Assembly: GCF_003325475.1 (NCBI RefSeq)
Contig: NZ_CP029495.1
Location: 3,100,001-3,164,000, forward strand
Length of the DNA stretch: 64,000 nt
DNA from: Chromobacterium phragmitis
Lineage (GTDB): Bacteria > Pseudomonadota > Gammaproteobacteria > Burkholderiales > Chromobacteriaceae
Direction of reading: 5' to 3'
The translations under genes were made by a program, and so were the position numbers. Positions 9,699 to 19,187 of this stretch are shown here, one piece after another (position 1 is the stretch's first letter; each line of letters starts with the position of its first letter). The notes below the pieces were generated by a model. It searched no databases, was not told the origin of the DNA, and saw nothing but the letters and a program-made list of their open reading frames with translations.

Positions 9699-12554
9699 TC
9701 AGCCGCAGGCTCCCACATGGCCGCAGGCGGTGCAGAATTCGCAGCCGTCCTTCTTGATCAGCGCGTGGTTGCCGCATTCAGGGCAGGCCTTGCCGGCTAG
9801 CGGTTTGAGCTGGGCCGGGGCTTCGTGAGCGAACAGATCGCTCTGCTCCGGCGCCATCACGCCCATTTCTTCCACTGGCACGCCTTCTTCGGTCAGCACG
9901 CCCAGCATCGCGTAGCGGTGGATGATCAGTCGCGCCAGATAGGCCACGGTGGAAGGCCAGCTTTGCGATTTCTCCATGCCCGGGATGCGGGCGAAGAAGT
10001 CGCCCTGCGGCTCGGCATAGTTGAGAAGCTTGCGCAACTTGAGGCCTATCCAGGCCGGGTCGATCACCCGCATGTCGAGCGACAGCATCTTGCACAGGCC
10101 GTCCAGCTCGCGGGGGTAGGCGCCGGCCAGCCACACCGAGTAGGGGCGACGCTGGCCGTTGGGCAGCACCAGCTCCTTGACGAACAGCACGAAGTCGTCG
10201 CCGGTTTGCGGGTTGACGATGTCCACCGACCAGCTCATGGTGCCGTCGCTGCCGGATTTGGGCTCCTTGCGGGCGAACAGCGCGTCCATCACCGGCGTGG
10301 CTTCGCCTTCCTCCAGCCGCAGCGCGCCCAACTGCTCCACGCGGTGGCGCACCACCTGGCCCAGCGCGGCGGCGGCCGAGGTGGCGTGTATGGTCTTGTC
10401 GCCCAGCGTGAAGCGGTAGCGCTTGTCGCCGTTGGCGCGCGACAGCGCGTCCAGCTTGGCGGCCAGCCAGGCGCGGTCGCGGCAGCGCATGTCCATCGAC
10501 AGCGTCTTGGCGATGGCGGACAGGCCGCGTTGCTCGTCGGTGGCGTTGACCCAGCATTCAAACGGCTGGGCGCGGCCGTTTTCCATGTGGCCCACCACTA
10601 CGGCGAAATCGCCGGCGTCGCCTTCCACCATGAAGGTCCACGACGGGTTGCCTTCCTTCAGCTTGGGGCGGTTCGGCCACTTCAGGCTGGACAAGGCCGG
10701 GGTGGGGGCGGTGTTCAGCGTGACGCGGCGGTCCGGGTCGCTGGCGGCGCCGGACAGGTCTTCCGGCGCGGCGGCGGCGCTCTGGGCCGGCTCCACCGAC
10801 AATACCGAGCCCAGCACATTGTTGGGGCGGTAGGTGGTGATGCCCTTCAGGCCGTTGCGCCAGGCTTCCAGGTACAGACTCTCGAAATCGGCGAACGGGT
10901 AGTCGGCCGGCACGTTGACGGTCTTGGAGATGGCGGTGTCGACATAGGGCGCGACGGCGGCCACCATGCGCATGTGGTCCAGCGCGCTCATTTCCAGCGC
11001 GGAGACGAAATAATCCGGCAAGCGGGCGGTGTCGCCGCCCTGCATCCGCCACACGCGGTAGGCGTGGTCTTCCACCAGGTATTCCTGCTGAGTGTTGTCC
11101 GCCATGCGCTTCTTGCGGGTGTAGAACCACGAGAACGGCGGCTCGATGCCATTGGACGCGTTGTCGGCGAAGGCCAGCGAGATGGTGCCGGTGGGCGCGA
11201 TGGACAGCAGGTGGGAGTTGCGGATGCCGTGCTTGCGGATGCGCGCCTTGATCTTTTCCGGCAGCCGGCTGGCGCAGTGCGGCGCGGCCAGATATTTCTC
11301 GGCGTCGAATAAAGGGAACGCGCCTTTTTCGACGGCCAGGTCCACCGAGGCGTCGTAGGCGGCGTCGCGCATGCTTTCGGCGATGCGGGCGGCGAAGCGA
11401 CGGCCTTCTTCGCTGTCGTAGCGTATCTTCAGCATGATCAAAGCGTCGCCCAGGCCGGTGAAGCCGAGGCCGACGCGGCGCTTGCTGGCGGCTTCCCGAG
11501 CTTGCTCCGGCAGCGGCCACACGGTCAGGTCCAGCACGTTGTCCAGCATCCGGATCGACATGCGCACCACTTTTTCGAAGGACTTGAAGTCGAAGTGGGC
11601 CTTGTCGCCAAACGGCGCGCGCACGTGGCGGGTCAGGTTGATCGAACCGAGGTCGCAGCAGCCGTAGTCCGGCAGCGGCTGCTCGCCGCAGGGGTTGGTG
11701 GACTCGATGACTTCGCAGTAGGACAGGTTGTTGTCCTGGTTGATGCGGGTCATGAACAGCACGCCGGGCTCGGCATGGTCGTAGGTGGAGGCCATGATCT
11801 GCCGCCACAGCTCGCGGGCGCGCACGGCGCGGTACACCCACAGGCCGTCTTCGCGCTGGAAGCTGTCCGGGAACGCGTCCGAGTTGGGCGGCACCGCGTG
11901 GGTCAGCTGCCAGTCGCCGTCGGCTTCCACCGCGCGCATGAAGTCGTCGGACACGCCCACGGAGATATTGAAGTTGCGCAGGTCGCCCTGGTCCTTGGCG
12001 TGGATGAAGTCCTCCACGTCCGGGTGGCTGATGTCCAGAACGCCCATCTGCGCGCCGCGGCGCGCGCCGGCCGATTCCACGGTTTCGCAGCTGCGGTCGA
12101 ACACGCGCATGTAGGAGACGGGGCCGGAGGCGCGGCTGTTGGTGCCCTTCACGTGCGCGCCCCTGGGGCGGATGCGCGAGAAGTTGTAGCCCACGCCGCC
12201 GCCGCGGCGCATGGTCTCGGCCGCCTGCAGCAGCGCCTGGTAGATGCCCACCTTGCCATGCTCGGTTTCGGATACCGAATCGCCCACCGGCTGGACGAAG
12301 CAGTTGATCAGCGTGGCTTGCAGCTCGGTGCCGGCGGCGGAGTTGATGCGGCCGCCGGGAATGAAGCCGTGGTCCAAGGCCTCGAAAAACAGCGGCTCGA
12401 AGCGGGCCGGGTCTGTTTCCAGTTCCGCCAGCGCGCGGGCGACGCGGCGGCGCACTTCGCTGACGCTCTGCTCGCCATTCTTGGCGTATTTCTCCAGCAA
12501 TACTTCGCGGGAGATGTCCTGTTCCGCCATGGCGGCGATGTTTTCCTGCTGCAT
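9699..12554 (-). CDS. nrdJ: adenosylcobalamin-dependent (class II) ribonucleotide reductase
   Basis: A 951-residue reductase that makes deoxyribonucleotides using a coenzyme B12-derived thiyl radical and needs no oxygen. The class II large-subunit core is plain: LINCFVQPVGDS with the first active-site cysteine, ETMRRGGGVGYNFS, the ESTNPCGEQPLP motif with the radical cysteine, and HLLSIAPTGTISLAF. The C-terminal third holds two copies of a TSCPD-like module (around WTFMVEGDAGDFAVVVGHMENGRAQPFECWVNA and the repeat starting near MSWSVDIVNPQTGDD), and the tail is a zinc ribbon, CPECGNHALI then CEFCTACGHVGACG. Start at 12554 has AAGGATG about ten bases upstream; ATG at 12530 is an alternative. No cobalamin riboswitch was seen upstream, but an NrdR-like site is present. 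Confidence 0.93.
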   Translation of the reverse strand: MQQENIAAMAEQDISREVLLEKYAKNGEQSVSEVRRRVARALAELETDPARFEPLFFEALDHGFIPGGRINSAAGTELQATLINCFVQPVGDSVSETEHGKVGIYQALLQAAETMRRGGGVGYNFSRIRPRGAHVKGTNSRASGPVSYMRVFDRSCETVESAGARRGAQMGVLDISHPDVEDFIHAKDQGDLRNFNISVGVSDDFMRAVEADGDWQLTHAVPPNSDAFPDSFQREDGLWVYRAVRARELWRQIMASTYDHAEPGVLFMTRINQDNNLSYCEVIESTNPCGEQPLPDYGCCDLGSINLTRHVRAPFGDKAHFDFKSFEKVVRMSIRMLDNVLDLTVWPLPEQAREAASKRRVGLGFTGLGDALIMLKIRYDSEEGRRFAARIAESMRDAAYDASVDLAVEKGAFPLFDAEKYLAAPHCASRLPEKIKARIRKHGIRNSHLLSIAPTGTISLAFADNASNGIEPPFSWFYTRKKRMADNTQQEYLVEDHAYRVWRMQGGDTARLPDYFVSALEMSALDHMRMVAAVAPYVDTAISKTVNVPADYPFADFESLYLEAWRNGLKGITTYRPNNVLGSVLSVEPAQSAAAAPEDLSGAASDPDRRVTLNTAPTPALSSLKWPNRPKLKEGNPSWTFMVEGDAGDFAVVVGHMENGRAQPFECWVNATDEQRGLSAIAKTLSMDMRCRDRAWLAAKLDALSRANGDKRYRFTLGDKTIHATSAAAALGQVVRHRVEQLGALRLEEGEATPVMDALFARKEPKSGSDGTMSWSVDIVNPQTGDDFVLFVKELVLPNGQRRPYSVWLAGAYPRELDGLCKMLSLDMRVIDPAWIGLKLRKLLNYAEPQGDFFARIPGMEKSQSWPSTVAYLARLIIHRYAMLGVLTEEGVPVEEMGVMAPEQSDLFAHEAPAQLKPLAGKACPECGNHALIKKDGCEFCTACGHVGACG

Positions 12555-12617
12555 GGAACGCTCATCCTTCTGAAACGGTGTTCAACGACGATGGCATGGC
12601 TGCGTGGGCATGAGAAA

Positions 12618-12649
12618 ACGGCGTAGCACACTATATGTTGTTACGCCGT
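12618..12649 (-). promoter_or_regulatory. inverted repeat with NrdR-box-like core upstream of nrdJ
   Basis: The 8-bp arms ACGGCGTA (12618-12625) and TACGCCGT (12642-12649) enclose ACACTATATGTTGT (12628-12641), which follows the NrdR box pattern ACACWATATWTWGT closely. It lies about 65 to 95 bases upstream of the nrdJ start. NrdR is the ATP/dATP-sensing repressor of reductase genes. A clear second box at the usual spacing was not found. Confidence 0.45.
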
Positions 12650-12720
12650 CCGGTGATGAAACGCAAGCTGTTGTGTCGGGTGCTGTTTTCGATTGTACCG
12701 CAGCGGACCGCGCGGGGGGA

Positions 12721-15700
12721 CTACTTGGCGGTGATTTTCACCGCCAGCTCCACCCCGTCGCGGTTGGCCGAGGTCTTTTTCGGCGCGTCCAGCGCGATGC
12801 GGTCGGCCAGCTGCGGCTCATGCTTCAGCATGGTCTTGCGGGCGTTGCCGGCGCGCAACTGGGCCAGCTTGACCAGGTCGGCCTGGCTCACTTTCTCCGC
12901 CGCCAGCATCTCGTCGCGCAGCAACTTGGCCAGCGCTTCGCCGGAGGGGCCGCCCGGCTTCAGCACGTGGCCCATCAGCTTCAGCCGGCCAATGCGCTGG
13001 CCGTAGACCGATTTGATCGCGGACTGGGTTTGGCCGTCCTTCAGGTCCAGCGCCGGCAGCGGCTCGTCGTCTTGCGGCGGATGGCCGGCGGTTGCCAGTA
13101 CCGCCGCGTCCACGCGCGCTCGCGCCAGTTGCTTGGCGTCGTCGTCGGCGTAGCCGCCGGCGATGGACAGCTGCATCTTGGGCCGCTTGGCCATCAGTCC
13201 GGCCACCTTATCCAGCTTCTCGCGCTCAGGCGGGCTGACGTGGGCTTCGCCGGCGACGAAGCGGATGTCGTCGAAGCCGTCGCCGCCCAGCAGCGCGCCC
13301 AAGGCGCGGAATGGCGCGGTGACCACCTTGGTGACCACGTTGACGATGGCCTTCCACACGATCTGGCCGTAGCTGAACTGCGGATCGTCCAGGCTGCCCG
13401 CCACCGGCAGGTCCAGATCGATGCGGCCGTCGCTGTCCTCCAGCAAGGCTACCGCCAGTTTGAGCGGCAGGTGGGGGGACTTGTCGCCTTTCAGCTCTTC
13501 GCCCAGTTGGATGGAGTCGATCACCACGCGGTTTTCGCCCTTCAACTGGCGCTTTTCGAGCAGATAGCGCAGTTCCAGCGACAACCGGCCATCCTTCACC
13601 TGCCAGCCGGCGAAGTTCATCGAATACGGGTTGAGGTTGTTCAGCGCCAGGTTGTGGAAGTTGAGCGAGAGGTCGGTGCTGTCGGTGGGCGACAGCGGCG
13701 ATAGCGCGCCGCGCACCTTGACCTCGCCGTACTGGTCCACCGCGCCGTCCAGCGTGACGCGGCCGCGGCCGCCGGTCCGGGTGGACAGGTTTTGTATGCT
13801 GCCGTTCAGATGGTGCATGCGGGTGGCGAAATCCGGCGCCATGCCGTGATCGGCGAACTCCACCGCGCCATTGCGCAGGTGGATGCTGTGCACGTCCACC
13901 TGGGGCAGCGGGGGGGGCTTGCCGTTGGACGGCTTGGCCGGCCGCTTGGCGAAGATCTGCTGCCAGTTCAGATTGCGCTGCGCGTCCAAGATCAGGCGCG
14001 CGCGCGGCTGGTCCAGGCGGATGTCGTTGATGTTCACCTTGAGCGGCATGCCCTGGGCCTGCAGCTGACTGAGCGCCAAGCCGTTCCAGCCCAGCAGCGG
14101 CAGCGGTTCGCCAGGCTCTTGCAGCGCCATCTTGCCCACTTTCAATTGGCCGCCCAGAGTCCAGCGGCTGGCGGAGGCGAGGTCCAGTTTGAGGTCGGCG
14201 CTGAGCGCGCCTCCGCTCAGCTTCAGCGGGGTGCCGGCCAGCGCGTACGGCGCCAGCGGCGCCACCGGCAGGGTGTCCAGCTTGATCGCGCCGCGCGCGG
14301 CGGGCCCCGAGGCGTCGATGTCCAGCTTGGCGGCGATCTTGCCGCTGCCGGCCTGGCCGGCCAAATCCAGCGCCAGTTGGTCGCCGTCTTTCAGCTTCAG
14401 TTGGCCGGCCAGCGCTTTCAGTCCGTATTCCAGCGGCTTGCCCAGGCTGAGGTCGCGCCAGCTCACCGAGCCGTTCGACAGCGTCACGGTCGGGTAGGCC
14501 AGCTTCCAGCCGGGGCCATCGTCGCGGGGCGCGCTCGCGGCGGGCGGGCGAGGCCGCTGAGCCAGCAGCAGCTGCAGCTGCAATTGGCCGTTGCGCTCGC
14601 GTTGCAGGGCGACTCGCAAGCCGTCCAGCGCGATGCCGCCGGGCTGGATGCCGCGATGCTTGAGGTCGATCAGCGTCGGCGCCAGCTCGGCTTGGTCCAG
14701 GCTGAGCCAGGGCATGCCGCCGGCGGCGGCGAGCTTGAGATCGGCCAGCTTGAGCGAGGCGTCGTCCAGCTTCAGGCCGCGTTCGGGGTCCAGCGACAGC
14801 TTGCCTTGCAATAGCGGCACCGCCGCTTCCAGCTGCATCGGGCGCATAAAGGTTTGGTCGCGCCAGGCGGCATGCCAGTCGTTGAAGCGCAGATTGTCTA
14901 TCTTGACGATCCATGGCGAAGGCTTGGCGGGCTTGGCCGTGTTGTCTTCCGGTTTGGCCGGCGGCAGCGCGCGCAGCCAGTCCAGTTGGCCGGCGTCGTC
15001 GCGGCTGGCAGATAGCTTGCCGTGGCTCAGCTCCACTTTGGCCACGGTCAGCAACGAGCGCGACAGGTCCAGCGCGCCGCCGTCCACGCGCAGCTCGGGC
15101 AGCTCCAGCGCGCCATCCCCAGCCGGCGCGCGCAGCTTCAAGTCCTTGAGGCTGGCGTTCAGGGAGGACACCGTCAGGTCCGGCGTCGCGCCGCTCATGT
15201 CGAACTGGTAGCGGGCGGTGACCGACAGCGCGCCTTCGGGTTTGGCGACGGCGAAGTAGGGATGGACATAGTCCCAGACGGAGGCGAGCGGCAGCCCTTG
15301 CATGCTGGCCTCGCCGCTGGATTGCAGCGGCTGCAGGCGCATGCTGCCTTGCCAGTCGAAGCGGCCGCCGCCTTCCAGCTCGGCGTGCAGCGTGTAGCGG
15401 CCGTTTTCCTCCAGCGTGCTCAGGTTGTTCAGGCTGAGGTTGATCGGGGCCAGGCGGAAAACGCCGTGTTGCCCGGCCAGATCATCGTTGACCCGGATCT
15501 GGCCATTGCGCAGGTTGATTTCATCCAGCTTCAGGCGAGGCAGCTTTTCCGGGGAGGTGCCGTCTTCCAGTTTCGGCGGGCCGGAAACGTCTGCGACGAA
15601 TCGGGCCCAGTTCCACTGGCCGTTTTTGTTCCGCTCCAGCCACAGTTGAGGACTGTCCAGCAGGAACTCGCTAGCCTGCCAGCGGCCCAGCAGCGTTGCG

Positions 15701-16014
15701 TACAGCGCGGCGTTCAGGTAGACGCGCTTGGCCTGGAACAAGGGCGAGCCATCGCCTTCCCGCAGCGAAACGCCGTCCAGCGTCAATTCCATGCTCCAGG
15801 GCACGATGCTGACTTCTGCGACGCTCAATTGGCGGCCGTGCTTGCGTGCCCAGTCGGCGGCGGCTTTTTGCAGCAGGTGGGGCGCGATCAGGCCGAGAAA
15901 GGCCCAGAACGCCAGCAGCAGCGCGCAGGCGATCAGCAGCCATCGCAGCCAGCGGCGGGGTTTGCGGGAGGAGGGGGCGGGAGAGGCGGCGTCAGCCTGA
16001 GCGTGGGGATTCAT
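12721..16014 (-). CDS. AsmA-like DUF748 envelope protein
   Basis: A 1097-residue protein with an N-terminal cytoplasmic proline-rich tip, one membrane anchor (WLRWLLIACALLLAFWAFLG) and a very long periplasmic part made of repeated beta segments, as in AsmA/YhdP-like bridging proteins that are thought to carry lipids between inner and outer membranes. The segment FADHGMAPDFATRMHHLNGSI and the following GxLSPLSPTDSTDLSLNFHNLALNNLNPYS are signatures of DUF748. The C-terminal 120 residues (PKMQLSIAGGYADDDAKQLARARV) have an OmpA-like look. The open frame runs to 16395, but the ATG at 16014 begins right before the membrane segment and is the sensible start. It is monocistronic, between nrdJ and a divergent glutamine-synthetase-like gene. 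Confidence 0.85.
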   Translation of the reverse strand: MNPHAQADAASPAPSSRKPRRWLRWLLIACALLLAFWAFLGLIAPHLLQKAAADWARKHGRQLSVAEVSIVPWSMELTLDGVSLREGDGSPLFQAKRVYLNAALYATLLGRWQASEFLLDSPQLWLERNKNGQWNWARFVADVSGPPKLEDGTSPEKLPRLKLDEINLRNGQIRVNDDLAGQHGVFRLAPINLSLNNLSTLEENGRYTLHAELEGGGRFDWQGSMRLQPLQSSGEASMQGLPLASVWDYVHPYFAVAKPEGALSVTARYQFDMSGATPDLTVSSLNASLKDLKLRAPAGDGALELPELRVDGGALDLSRSLLTVAKVELSHGKLSASRDDAGQLDWLRALPPAKPEDNTAKPAKPSPWIVKIDNLRFNDWHAAWRDQTFMRPMQLEAAVPLLQGKLSLDPERGLKLDDASLKLADLKLAAAGGMPWLSLDQAELAPTLIDLKHRGIQPGGIALDGLRVALQRERNGQLQLQLLLAQRPRPPAASAPRDDGPGWKLAYPTVTLSNGSVSWRDLSLGKPLEYGLKALAGQLKLKDGDQLALDLAGQAGSGKIAAKLDIDASGPAARGAIKLDTLPVAPLAPYALAGTPLKLSGGALSADLKLDLASASRWTLGGQLKVGKMALQEPGEPLPLLGWNGLALSQLQAQGMPLKVNINDIRLDQPRARLILDAQRNLNWQQIFAKRPAKPSNGKPPPLPQVDVHSIHLRNGAVEFADHGMAPDFATRMHHLNGSIQNLSTRTGGRGRVTLDGAVDQYGEVKVRGALSPLSPTDSTDLSLNFHNLALNNLNPYSMNFAGWQVKDGRLSLELRYLLEKRQLKGENRVVIDSIQLGEELKGDKSPHLPLKLAVALLEDSDGRIDLDLPVAGSLDDPQFSYGQIVWKAIVNVVTKVVTAPFRALGALLGGDGFDDIRFVAGEAHVSPPEREKLDKVAGLMAKRPKMQLSIAGGYADDDAKQLARARVDAAVLATAGHPPQDDEPLPALDLKDGQTQSAIKSVYGQRIGRLKLMGHVLKPGGPSGEALAKLLRDEMLAAEKVSQADLVKLAQLRAGNARKTMLKHEPQLADRIALDAPKKTSANRDGVELAVKITAK

Positions 16015-16372
16015 ATCGCTTAATTCTAATGCACTTTGGCGTTGCCGTCCTGTTGCGTTGTTTGTCCTATTGTTGACTGAAAATGACGGCGGCGGGCCGC
16101 GCTTCGTTGCGGTCGTCGGCCAACGCTGACTAGGATGGACGAAGCGTTGAAAATATTGAACGCAATTTTGCCAAATCTTTATCACGAAAGGGAGAGGATC
16201 TTGCATCGCGCATGCCGGCCAAGCCGGCCGATACCCGCTATTCCCATCGCGGCCGCAAGGCCGTTGCTGGCCGACCGCTGCCTGTTCCTGCTGCAGGCGG
16301 CGCGACGCCATACCCTGACTCATCACGCCCGGCGGCTGGGAAGCTCGGGCAAACACAGCTGACAGAGGATTT
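16015..16372. other. 358-base intergenic region between divergent genes
   Basis: Promoters for the DUF748 gene (leftward) and the glutamine-synthetase-like gene (rightward) must be here. Small frames at 16135-16362 and 16212-16406 have no ribosome binding site and run into the next gene. I see no RNA gene. Confidence 0.5.
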
Positions 16373-17713
16373 ATGGACAGCGCCCATACTATCAATCAAT
16401 GGCTAGACCAGCATCACATCACCGAGGTGGAGTGTCTGATCCCGGACATGACCGGCCTCGCCCGCGGCAAGATCGTGCCGCGCCACAAATACGACCCCGC
16501 CGTAGGACTGCGGCTACCGGAGGCGGTGCTGTCGATGACCGTGACCGGTGATTATCCCGACCGCGACTTCACCTCGGTCGCCGACCCCGACATGAAGCTG
16601 CTGCCCGACCTCAGCACGCTGCGTCCGGTGCCCTGGAACAAGGAGCCCACCGCGCAGATCATCCATGATTGCTACAGTTTCGGCGGCGAGGCGGTGGACC
16701 TGGCGCCGCGCAATGTGCTCAAGCGAATTCTGAAGCTGTACGAGGATCAGGGCTGGAAGCCTGTGATCGCTCCAGAGATGGAGTTCTATCTGGTGGAAAT
16801 CCAGCCGGACGAAGACCTGCCGCTGCGCCCGCCGGTGGGCCGCACCCGCCGCACCGAGGCCGGCATGCAGAGCTTTTCCATCGACGCGGTCAACGAATAC
16901 GACGACATCTTCGACGTGATGTACGACTGGTGCGAGGCGCAGGGGCTGGCGCTGGACACGCTGATCCATGAAATGGGCACGGCCCAGATGGAGATCAACC
17001 TGGATCACGGCGATCCGCTGCAACTGGCCGATCAGGTGTTCCTGTTCAAGCGCACGGTGCGCGAGGTGGCCATCCGCAACAATATGTACGCCACCTTCAT
17101 GGCCAAGCCGATGCAGGGCCAGCCCGGCAGCGCCATGCACATGCACCAGAGCGTGGTGGACATCGCCAGCGGGCGCAATATCTTCAGCCTGGACGACGGC
17201 CAGCCGTCGCCAGCCTTCCTGCATTTCATCGGCGGCCTGCAGCGCTATCTGCCCGCGGCGATGCCGTTCTTCGCGCCCTACGTCAACTCCTACCGCCGGC
17301 TCAGCCGCTACACCTCGGCGCCGATCAACCTCAGTTGGGGCTACGACAATCGCACCTGCGGTTTGAGGGTGCCCCATTCCGGGCCGGAGGCGAGGCGGGT
17401 GGAGAACCGGCTGGCCGGGGTGGACGTCAATCCCTATCTTGCGATGGCGGCCAGCCTGGCCTGCGGCTACCTGGGCATGCGAGACCGGATCGACCCGTCC
17501 GAGCCGCTGACTGGCAGCGCCTACGAGCAGCCTCACCAGCTGCCGAGGCATCTGGACGACGCCATCGACATGCTGTTGCGCTGCCAGCCGCTGGCCGAGC
17601 TGTTCGGCGGACACTTTGTGGAAACCTATGCGGCGATCAAGGAGGCGGAGTATCGCGAGTACTTCGACGTGATCAGCCCATGGGAGCGCCGCTTCCTGCT
17701 GCTGCACGTGTGA
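16373..17713 (+). CDS. glutamine synthetase family protein, gamma-glutamylputrescine synthetase-like
   Basis: A 446-residue member of the glutamine synthetase superfamily that ligates glutamate to an amine with ATP. The N-terminal beta-grasp region (HHITEVECLIPDMTGLARGKIVP) and catalytic core are complete: APEMEFYLVE, EMGTAQMEINLDHGDPL, FMAKPMQGQPGSAMHMHQS, and GPEARRVENRLAGVDVNPYLAMAASL. The core motifs resemble PuuA-type enzymes of polyamine use and not biosynthetic GlnA, which has NGGQ/MHCH motifs and a C-terminal adenylylation site. No putrescine genes adjoin it, so the amine substrate is uncertain. Start ATG at 16373 has AGAGGA six bases upstream. A strong bidirectional terminator follows. 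Confidence 0.85.
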   Translation: MDSAHTINQWLDQHHITEVECLIPDMTGLARGKIVPRHKYDPAVGLRLPEAVLSMTVTGDYPDRDFTSVADPDMKLLPDLSTLRPVPWNKEPTAQIIHDCYSFGGEAVDLAPRNVLKRILKLYEDQGWKPVIAPEMEFYLVEIQPDEDLPLRPPVGRTRRTEAGMQSFSIDAVNEYDDIFDVMYDWCEAQGLALDTLIHEMGTAQMEINLDHGDPLQLADQVFLFKRTVREVAIRNNMYATFMAKPMQGQPGSAMHMHQSVVDIASGRNIFSLDDGQPSPAFLHFIGGLQRYLPAAMPFFAPYVNSYRRLSRYTSAPINLSWGYDNRTCGLRVPHSGPEARRVENRLAGVDVNPYLAMAASLACGYLGMRDRIDPSEPLTGSAYEQPHQLPRHLDDAIDMLLRCQPLAELFGGHFVETYAAIKEAEYREYFDVISPWERRFLLLHV

Positions 17714-17735
17714 GTCCTGGGATTCCCGCAAGCGA

Positions 17736-17759
17736 AAAGGCCCGGAAAACCGGGCCTTT
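17736..17759. terminator. bidirectional terminator between convergent genes
   Basis: Perfect 10-bp stem AAAGGCCCGG (17736-17745), loop AAAA, CCGGGCCTTT (17750-17759). It lies between the glutamine-synthetase-like gene and the convergent MocR gene, with short T runs read from either strand. Confidence 0.82.
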
Positions 17760-17778
17760 CGTCTGGCGCGGGCCTGGC

Positions 17779-19167
17779 TCAGGCTTCTTCTCCGGCCAGC
17801 ACCCTGGCCAGCATCGCCACGCCGTTGTGCTGCTGCAGCGGGTCGTAAAAGCTGAAGTTGAGCCGCATCGCGTTCAGGCGCGGCTGGCCGTCGCGGAAGA
17901 ACAGCGGCGCGGGGGCGAAGTGGATGCCCTGTTGCATCGCGGCGGGCAGCCGGGCGCGGCAGTCGCTGCCCTCTGGCAACTCCAGCCACAGGAAATAGCC
18001 GCCTTGCGGCGTGACCTGGCGGGCGCCTGCCGGCATCTGGATCGACAACTGTTGGCTGAGCGCCAGCCAGTTGGCTTGCAGCCGGCTGCGCAGCAGGCTG
18101 AGCATGTCCTCGTGCTGGCCGCCGGACAGCAGCCGGGCCAGCGCCATCTGGCTGGGCAGCGGGGTGGACAGCGAACTGCACAGCTTCAGGCCCAGAATGC
18201 TGTCGCGGAAGCGGCCGGCGGCGATCCAGCCGACGCGGTAGCCCGGCGCCAGCGACTTGCTGAATGATGAACAGTACAGCACGCTGCCCTTCTGGTCGTA
18301 CGCCTTCAGCGGCAGCGGCGCGCTTTCGCCGAAGTACAGCTCGCGATAGGTGTCGTCTTCGATGATGGGCAGGCGGTGGCGGTCGGCCAGCGCCAGCAGC
18401 GCCGCCTTGTCGGTGTCGCTCATCGTCAGGCCGGTGGGATGCTGGAAGTTTGCCATCGCCAGGATGCCGGCCGGCTGGTGCTGGAGAATCAGTTGCTCCA
18501 GCCGGTCAAGGTCCAGCGGCTGGCCGGGCGGGGTGGCCAGCGTGTGTGCGGCGACGCCCAGTTGATCCAACTGGTCGAACAGCGCCGGAAAGGCCGGCGT
18601 CAGCACGATCATGGCCTGGCTGCCTGACAGCTTGGTCACCGCGCGTATCGCCAGGTTCAGCGCCTCCATGCCGCCGCAGGTGACCAGCAATTCGTCGCCG
18701 TCCAGCTCCACGCCCTGGGCCAGGTAGCGCAGCGTCAGCTCGCGGCGCAGTCCTTCGTAGCCGGTGCTGGCGTTGCCGGACAGCGCGTAGCGGTAGTCGC
18801 GCAGCGCGCGGGTGAGGGCGCGGTTGAGCGGCGTGGTGTTGATCAGCGCCGGGTTCATGTAGGGGCAGCCCCAGGGCATGGGCAGCGCGGCGGTCAGGTG
18901 CTCGATGCGGATGCCGCTGCCGTCGCTGTTCAGCGGCAGATTGCTGGGCAGCGCGTTGCTGCGAGCCAGCACGCGGAAGCCGGAGCGGGGCAGCGATTCG
19001 ATCAGGCCCAGTTTTTCCAGCTCTGCGTAGGCGCGCTGCGCGGTGGTGATGCTGATCTTGTGGTCCTGGCACACTTTGCGCAGCGAAGGCATGCGGTCGC
19101 CGGCGCGCAGGTGTCCCTGTTCTATCGCGTGGCGGAAGCGTTGGCTTAATTGGCCGGTTTTGTTCAT
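17779..19167 (-). CDS. MocR-type regulator: GntR DNA-binding domain fused to PLP aminotransferase fold
   Basis: A 462-residue protein with an N-terminal winged helix (residues about 5-70: RFRHAIEQGHLRAGDRMPSLR, then ITTAQRAYAELEKLGLIE) of the GntR family, and a C-terminal type I aminotransferase-like domain (ANFQHPTGLTMS, EDDTYREL, and the PLP lysine in SFSKSLAPGYRVGW). MocR proteins bind PLP and control genes for vitamin B6, amino acid or polyamine metabolism. It lies 20 bases after ccoG on the same strand and could be co-transcribed. The neighbouring convergent glutamine-synthetase-like gene is a plausible target because MocR regulators often sit by amine-metabolism genes, but that is inference. 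Confidence 0.87.
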   Translation of the reverse strand: MNKTGQLSQRFRHAIEQGHLRAGDRMPSLRKVCQDHKISITTAQRAYAELEKLGLIESLPRSGFRVLARSNALPSNLPLNSDGSGIRIEHLTAALPMPWGCPYMNPALINTTPLNRALTRALRDYRYALSGNASTGYEGLRRELTLRYLAQGVELDGDELLVTCGGMEALNLAIRAVTKLSGSQAMIVLTPAFPALFDQLDQLGVAAHTLATPPGQPLDLDRLEQLILQHQPAGILAMANFQHPTGLTMSDTDKAALLALADRHRLPIIEDDTYRELYFGESAPLPLKAYDQKGSVLYCSSFSKSLAPGYRVGWIAAGRFRDSILGLKLCSSLSTPLPSQMALARLLSGGQHEDMLSLLRSRLQANWLALSQQLSIQMPAGARQVTPQGGYFLWLELPEGSDCRARLPAAMQQGIHFAPAPLFFRDGQPRLNAMRLNFSFYDPLQQHNGVAMLARVLAGEEA

Positions 19168-19187
19168 ATGCGGTTTCCTGGTCCGGC

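Noticed and set aside
12555..12720. Possible cobalamin riboswitch upstream of nrdJ
   Set aside because: Looked for because the enzyme needs B12, but the space is short and no B12-box-like sequence or fitting structure was seen.
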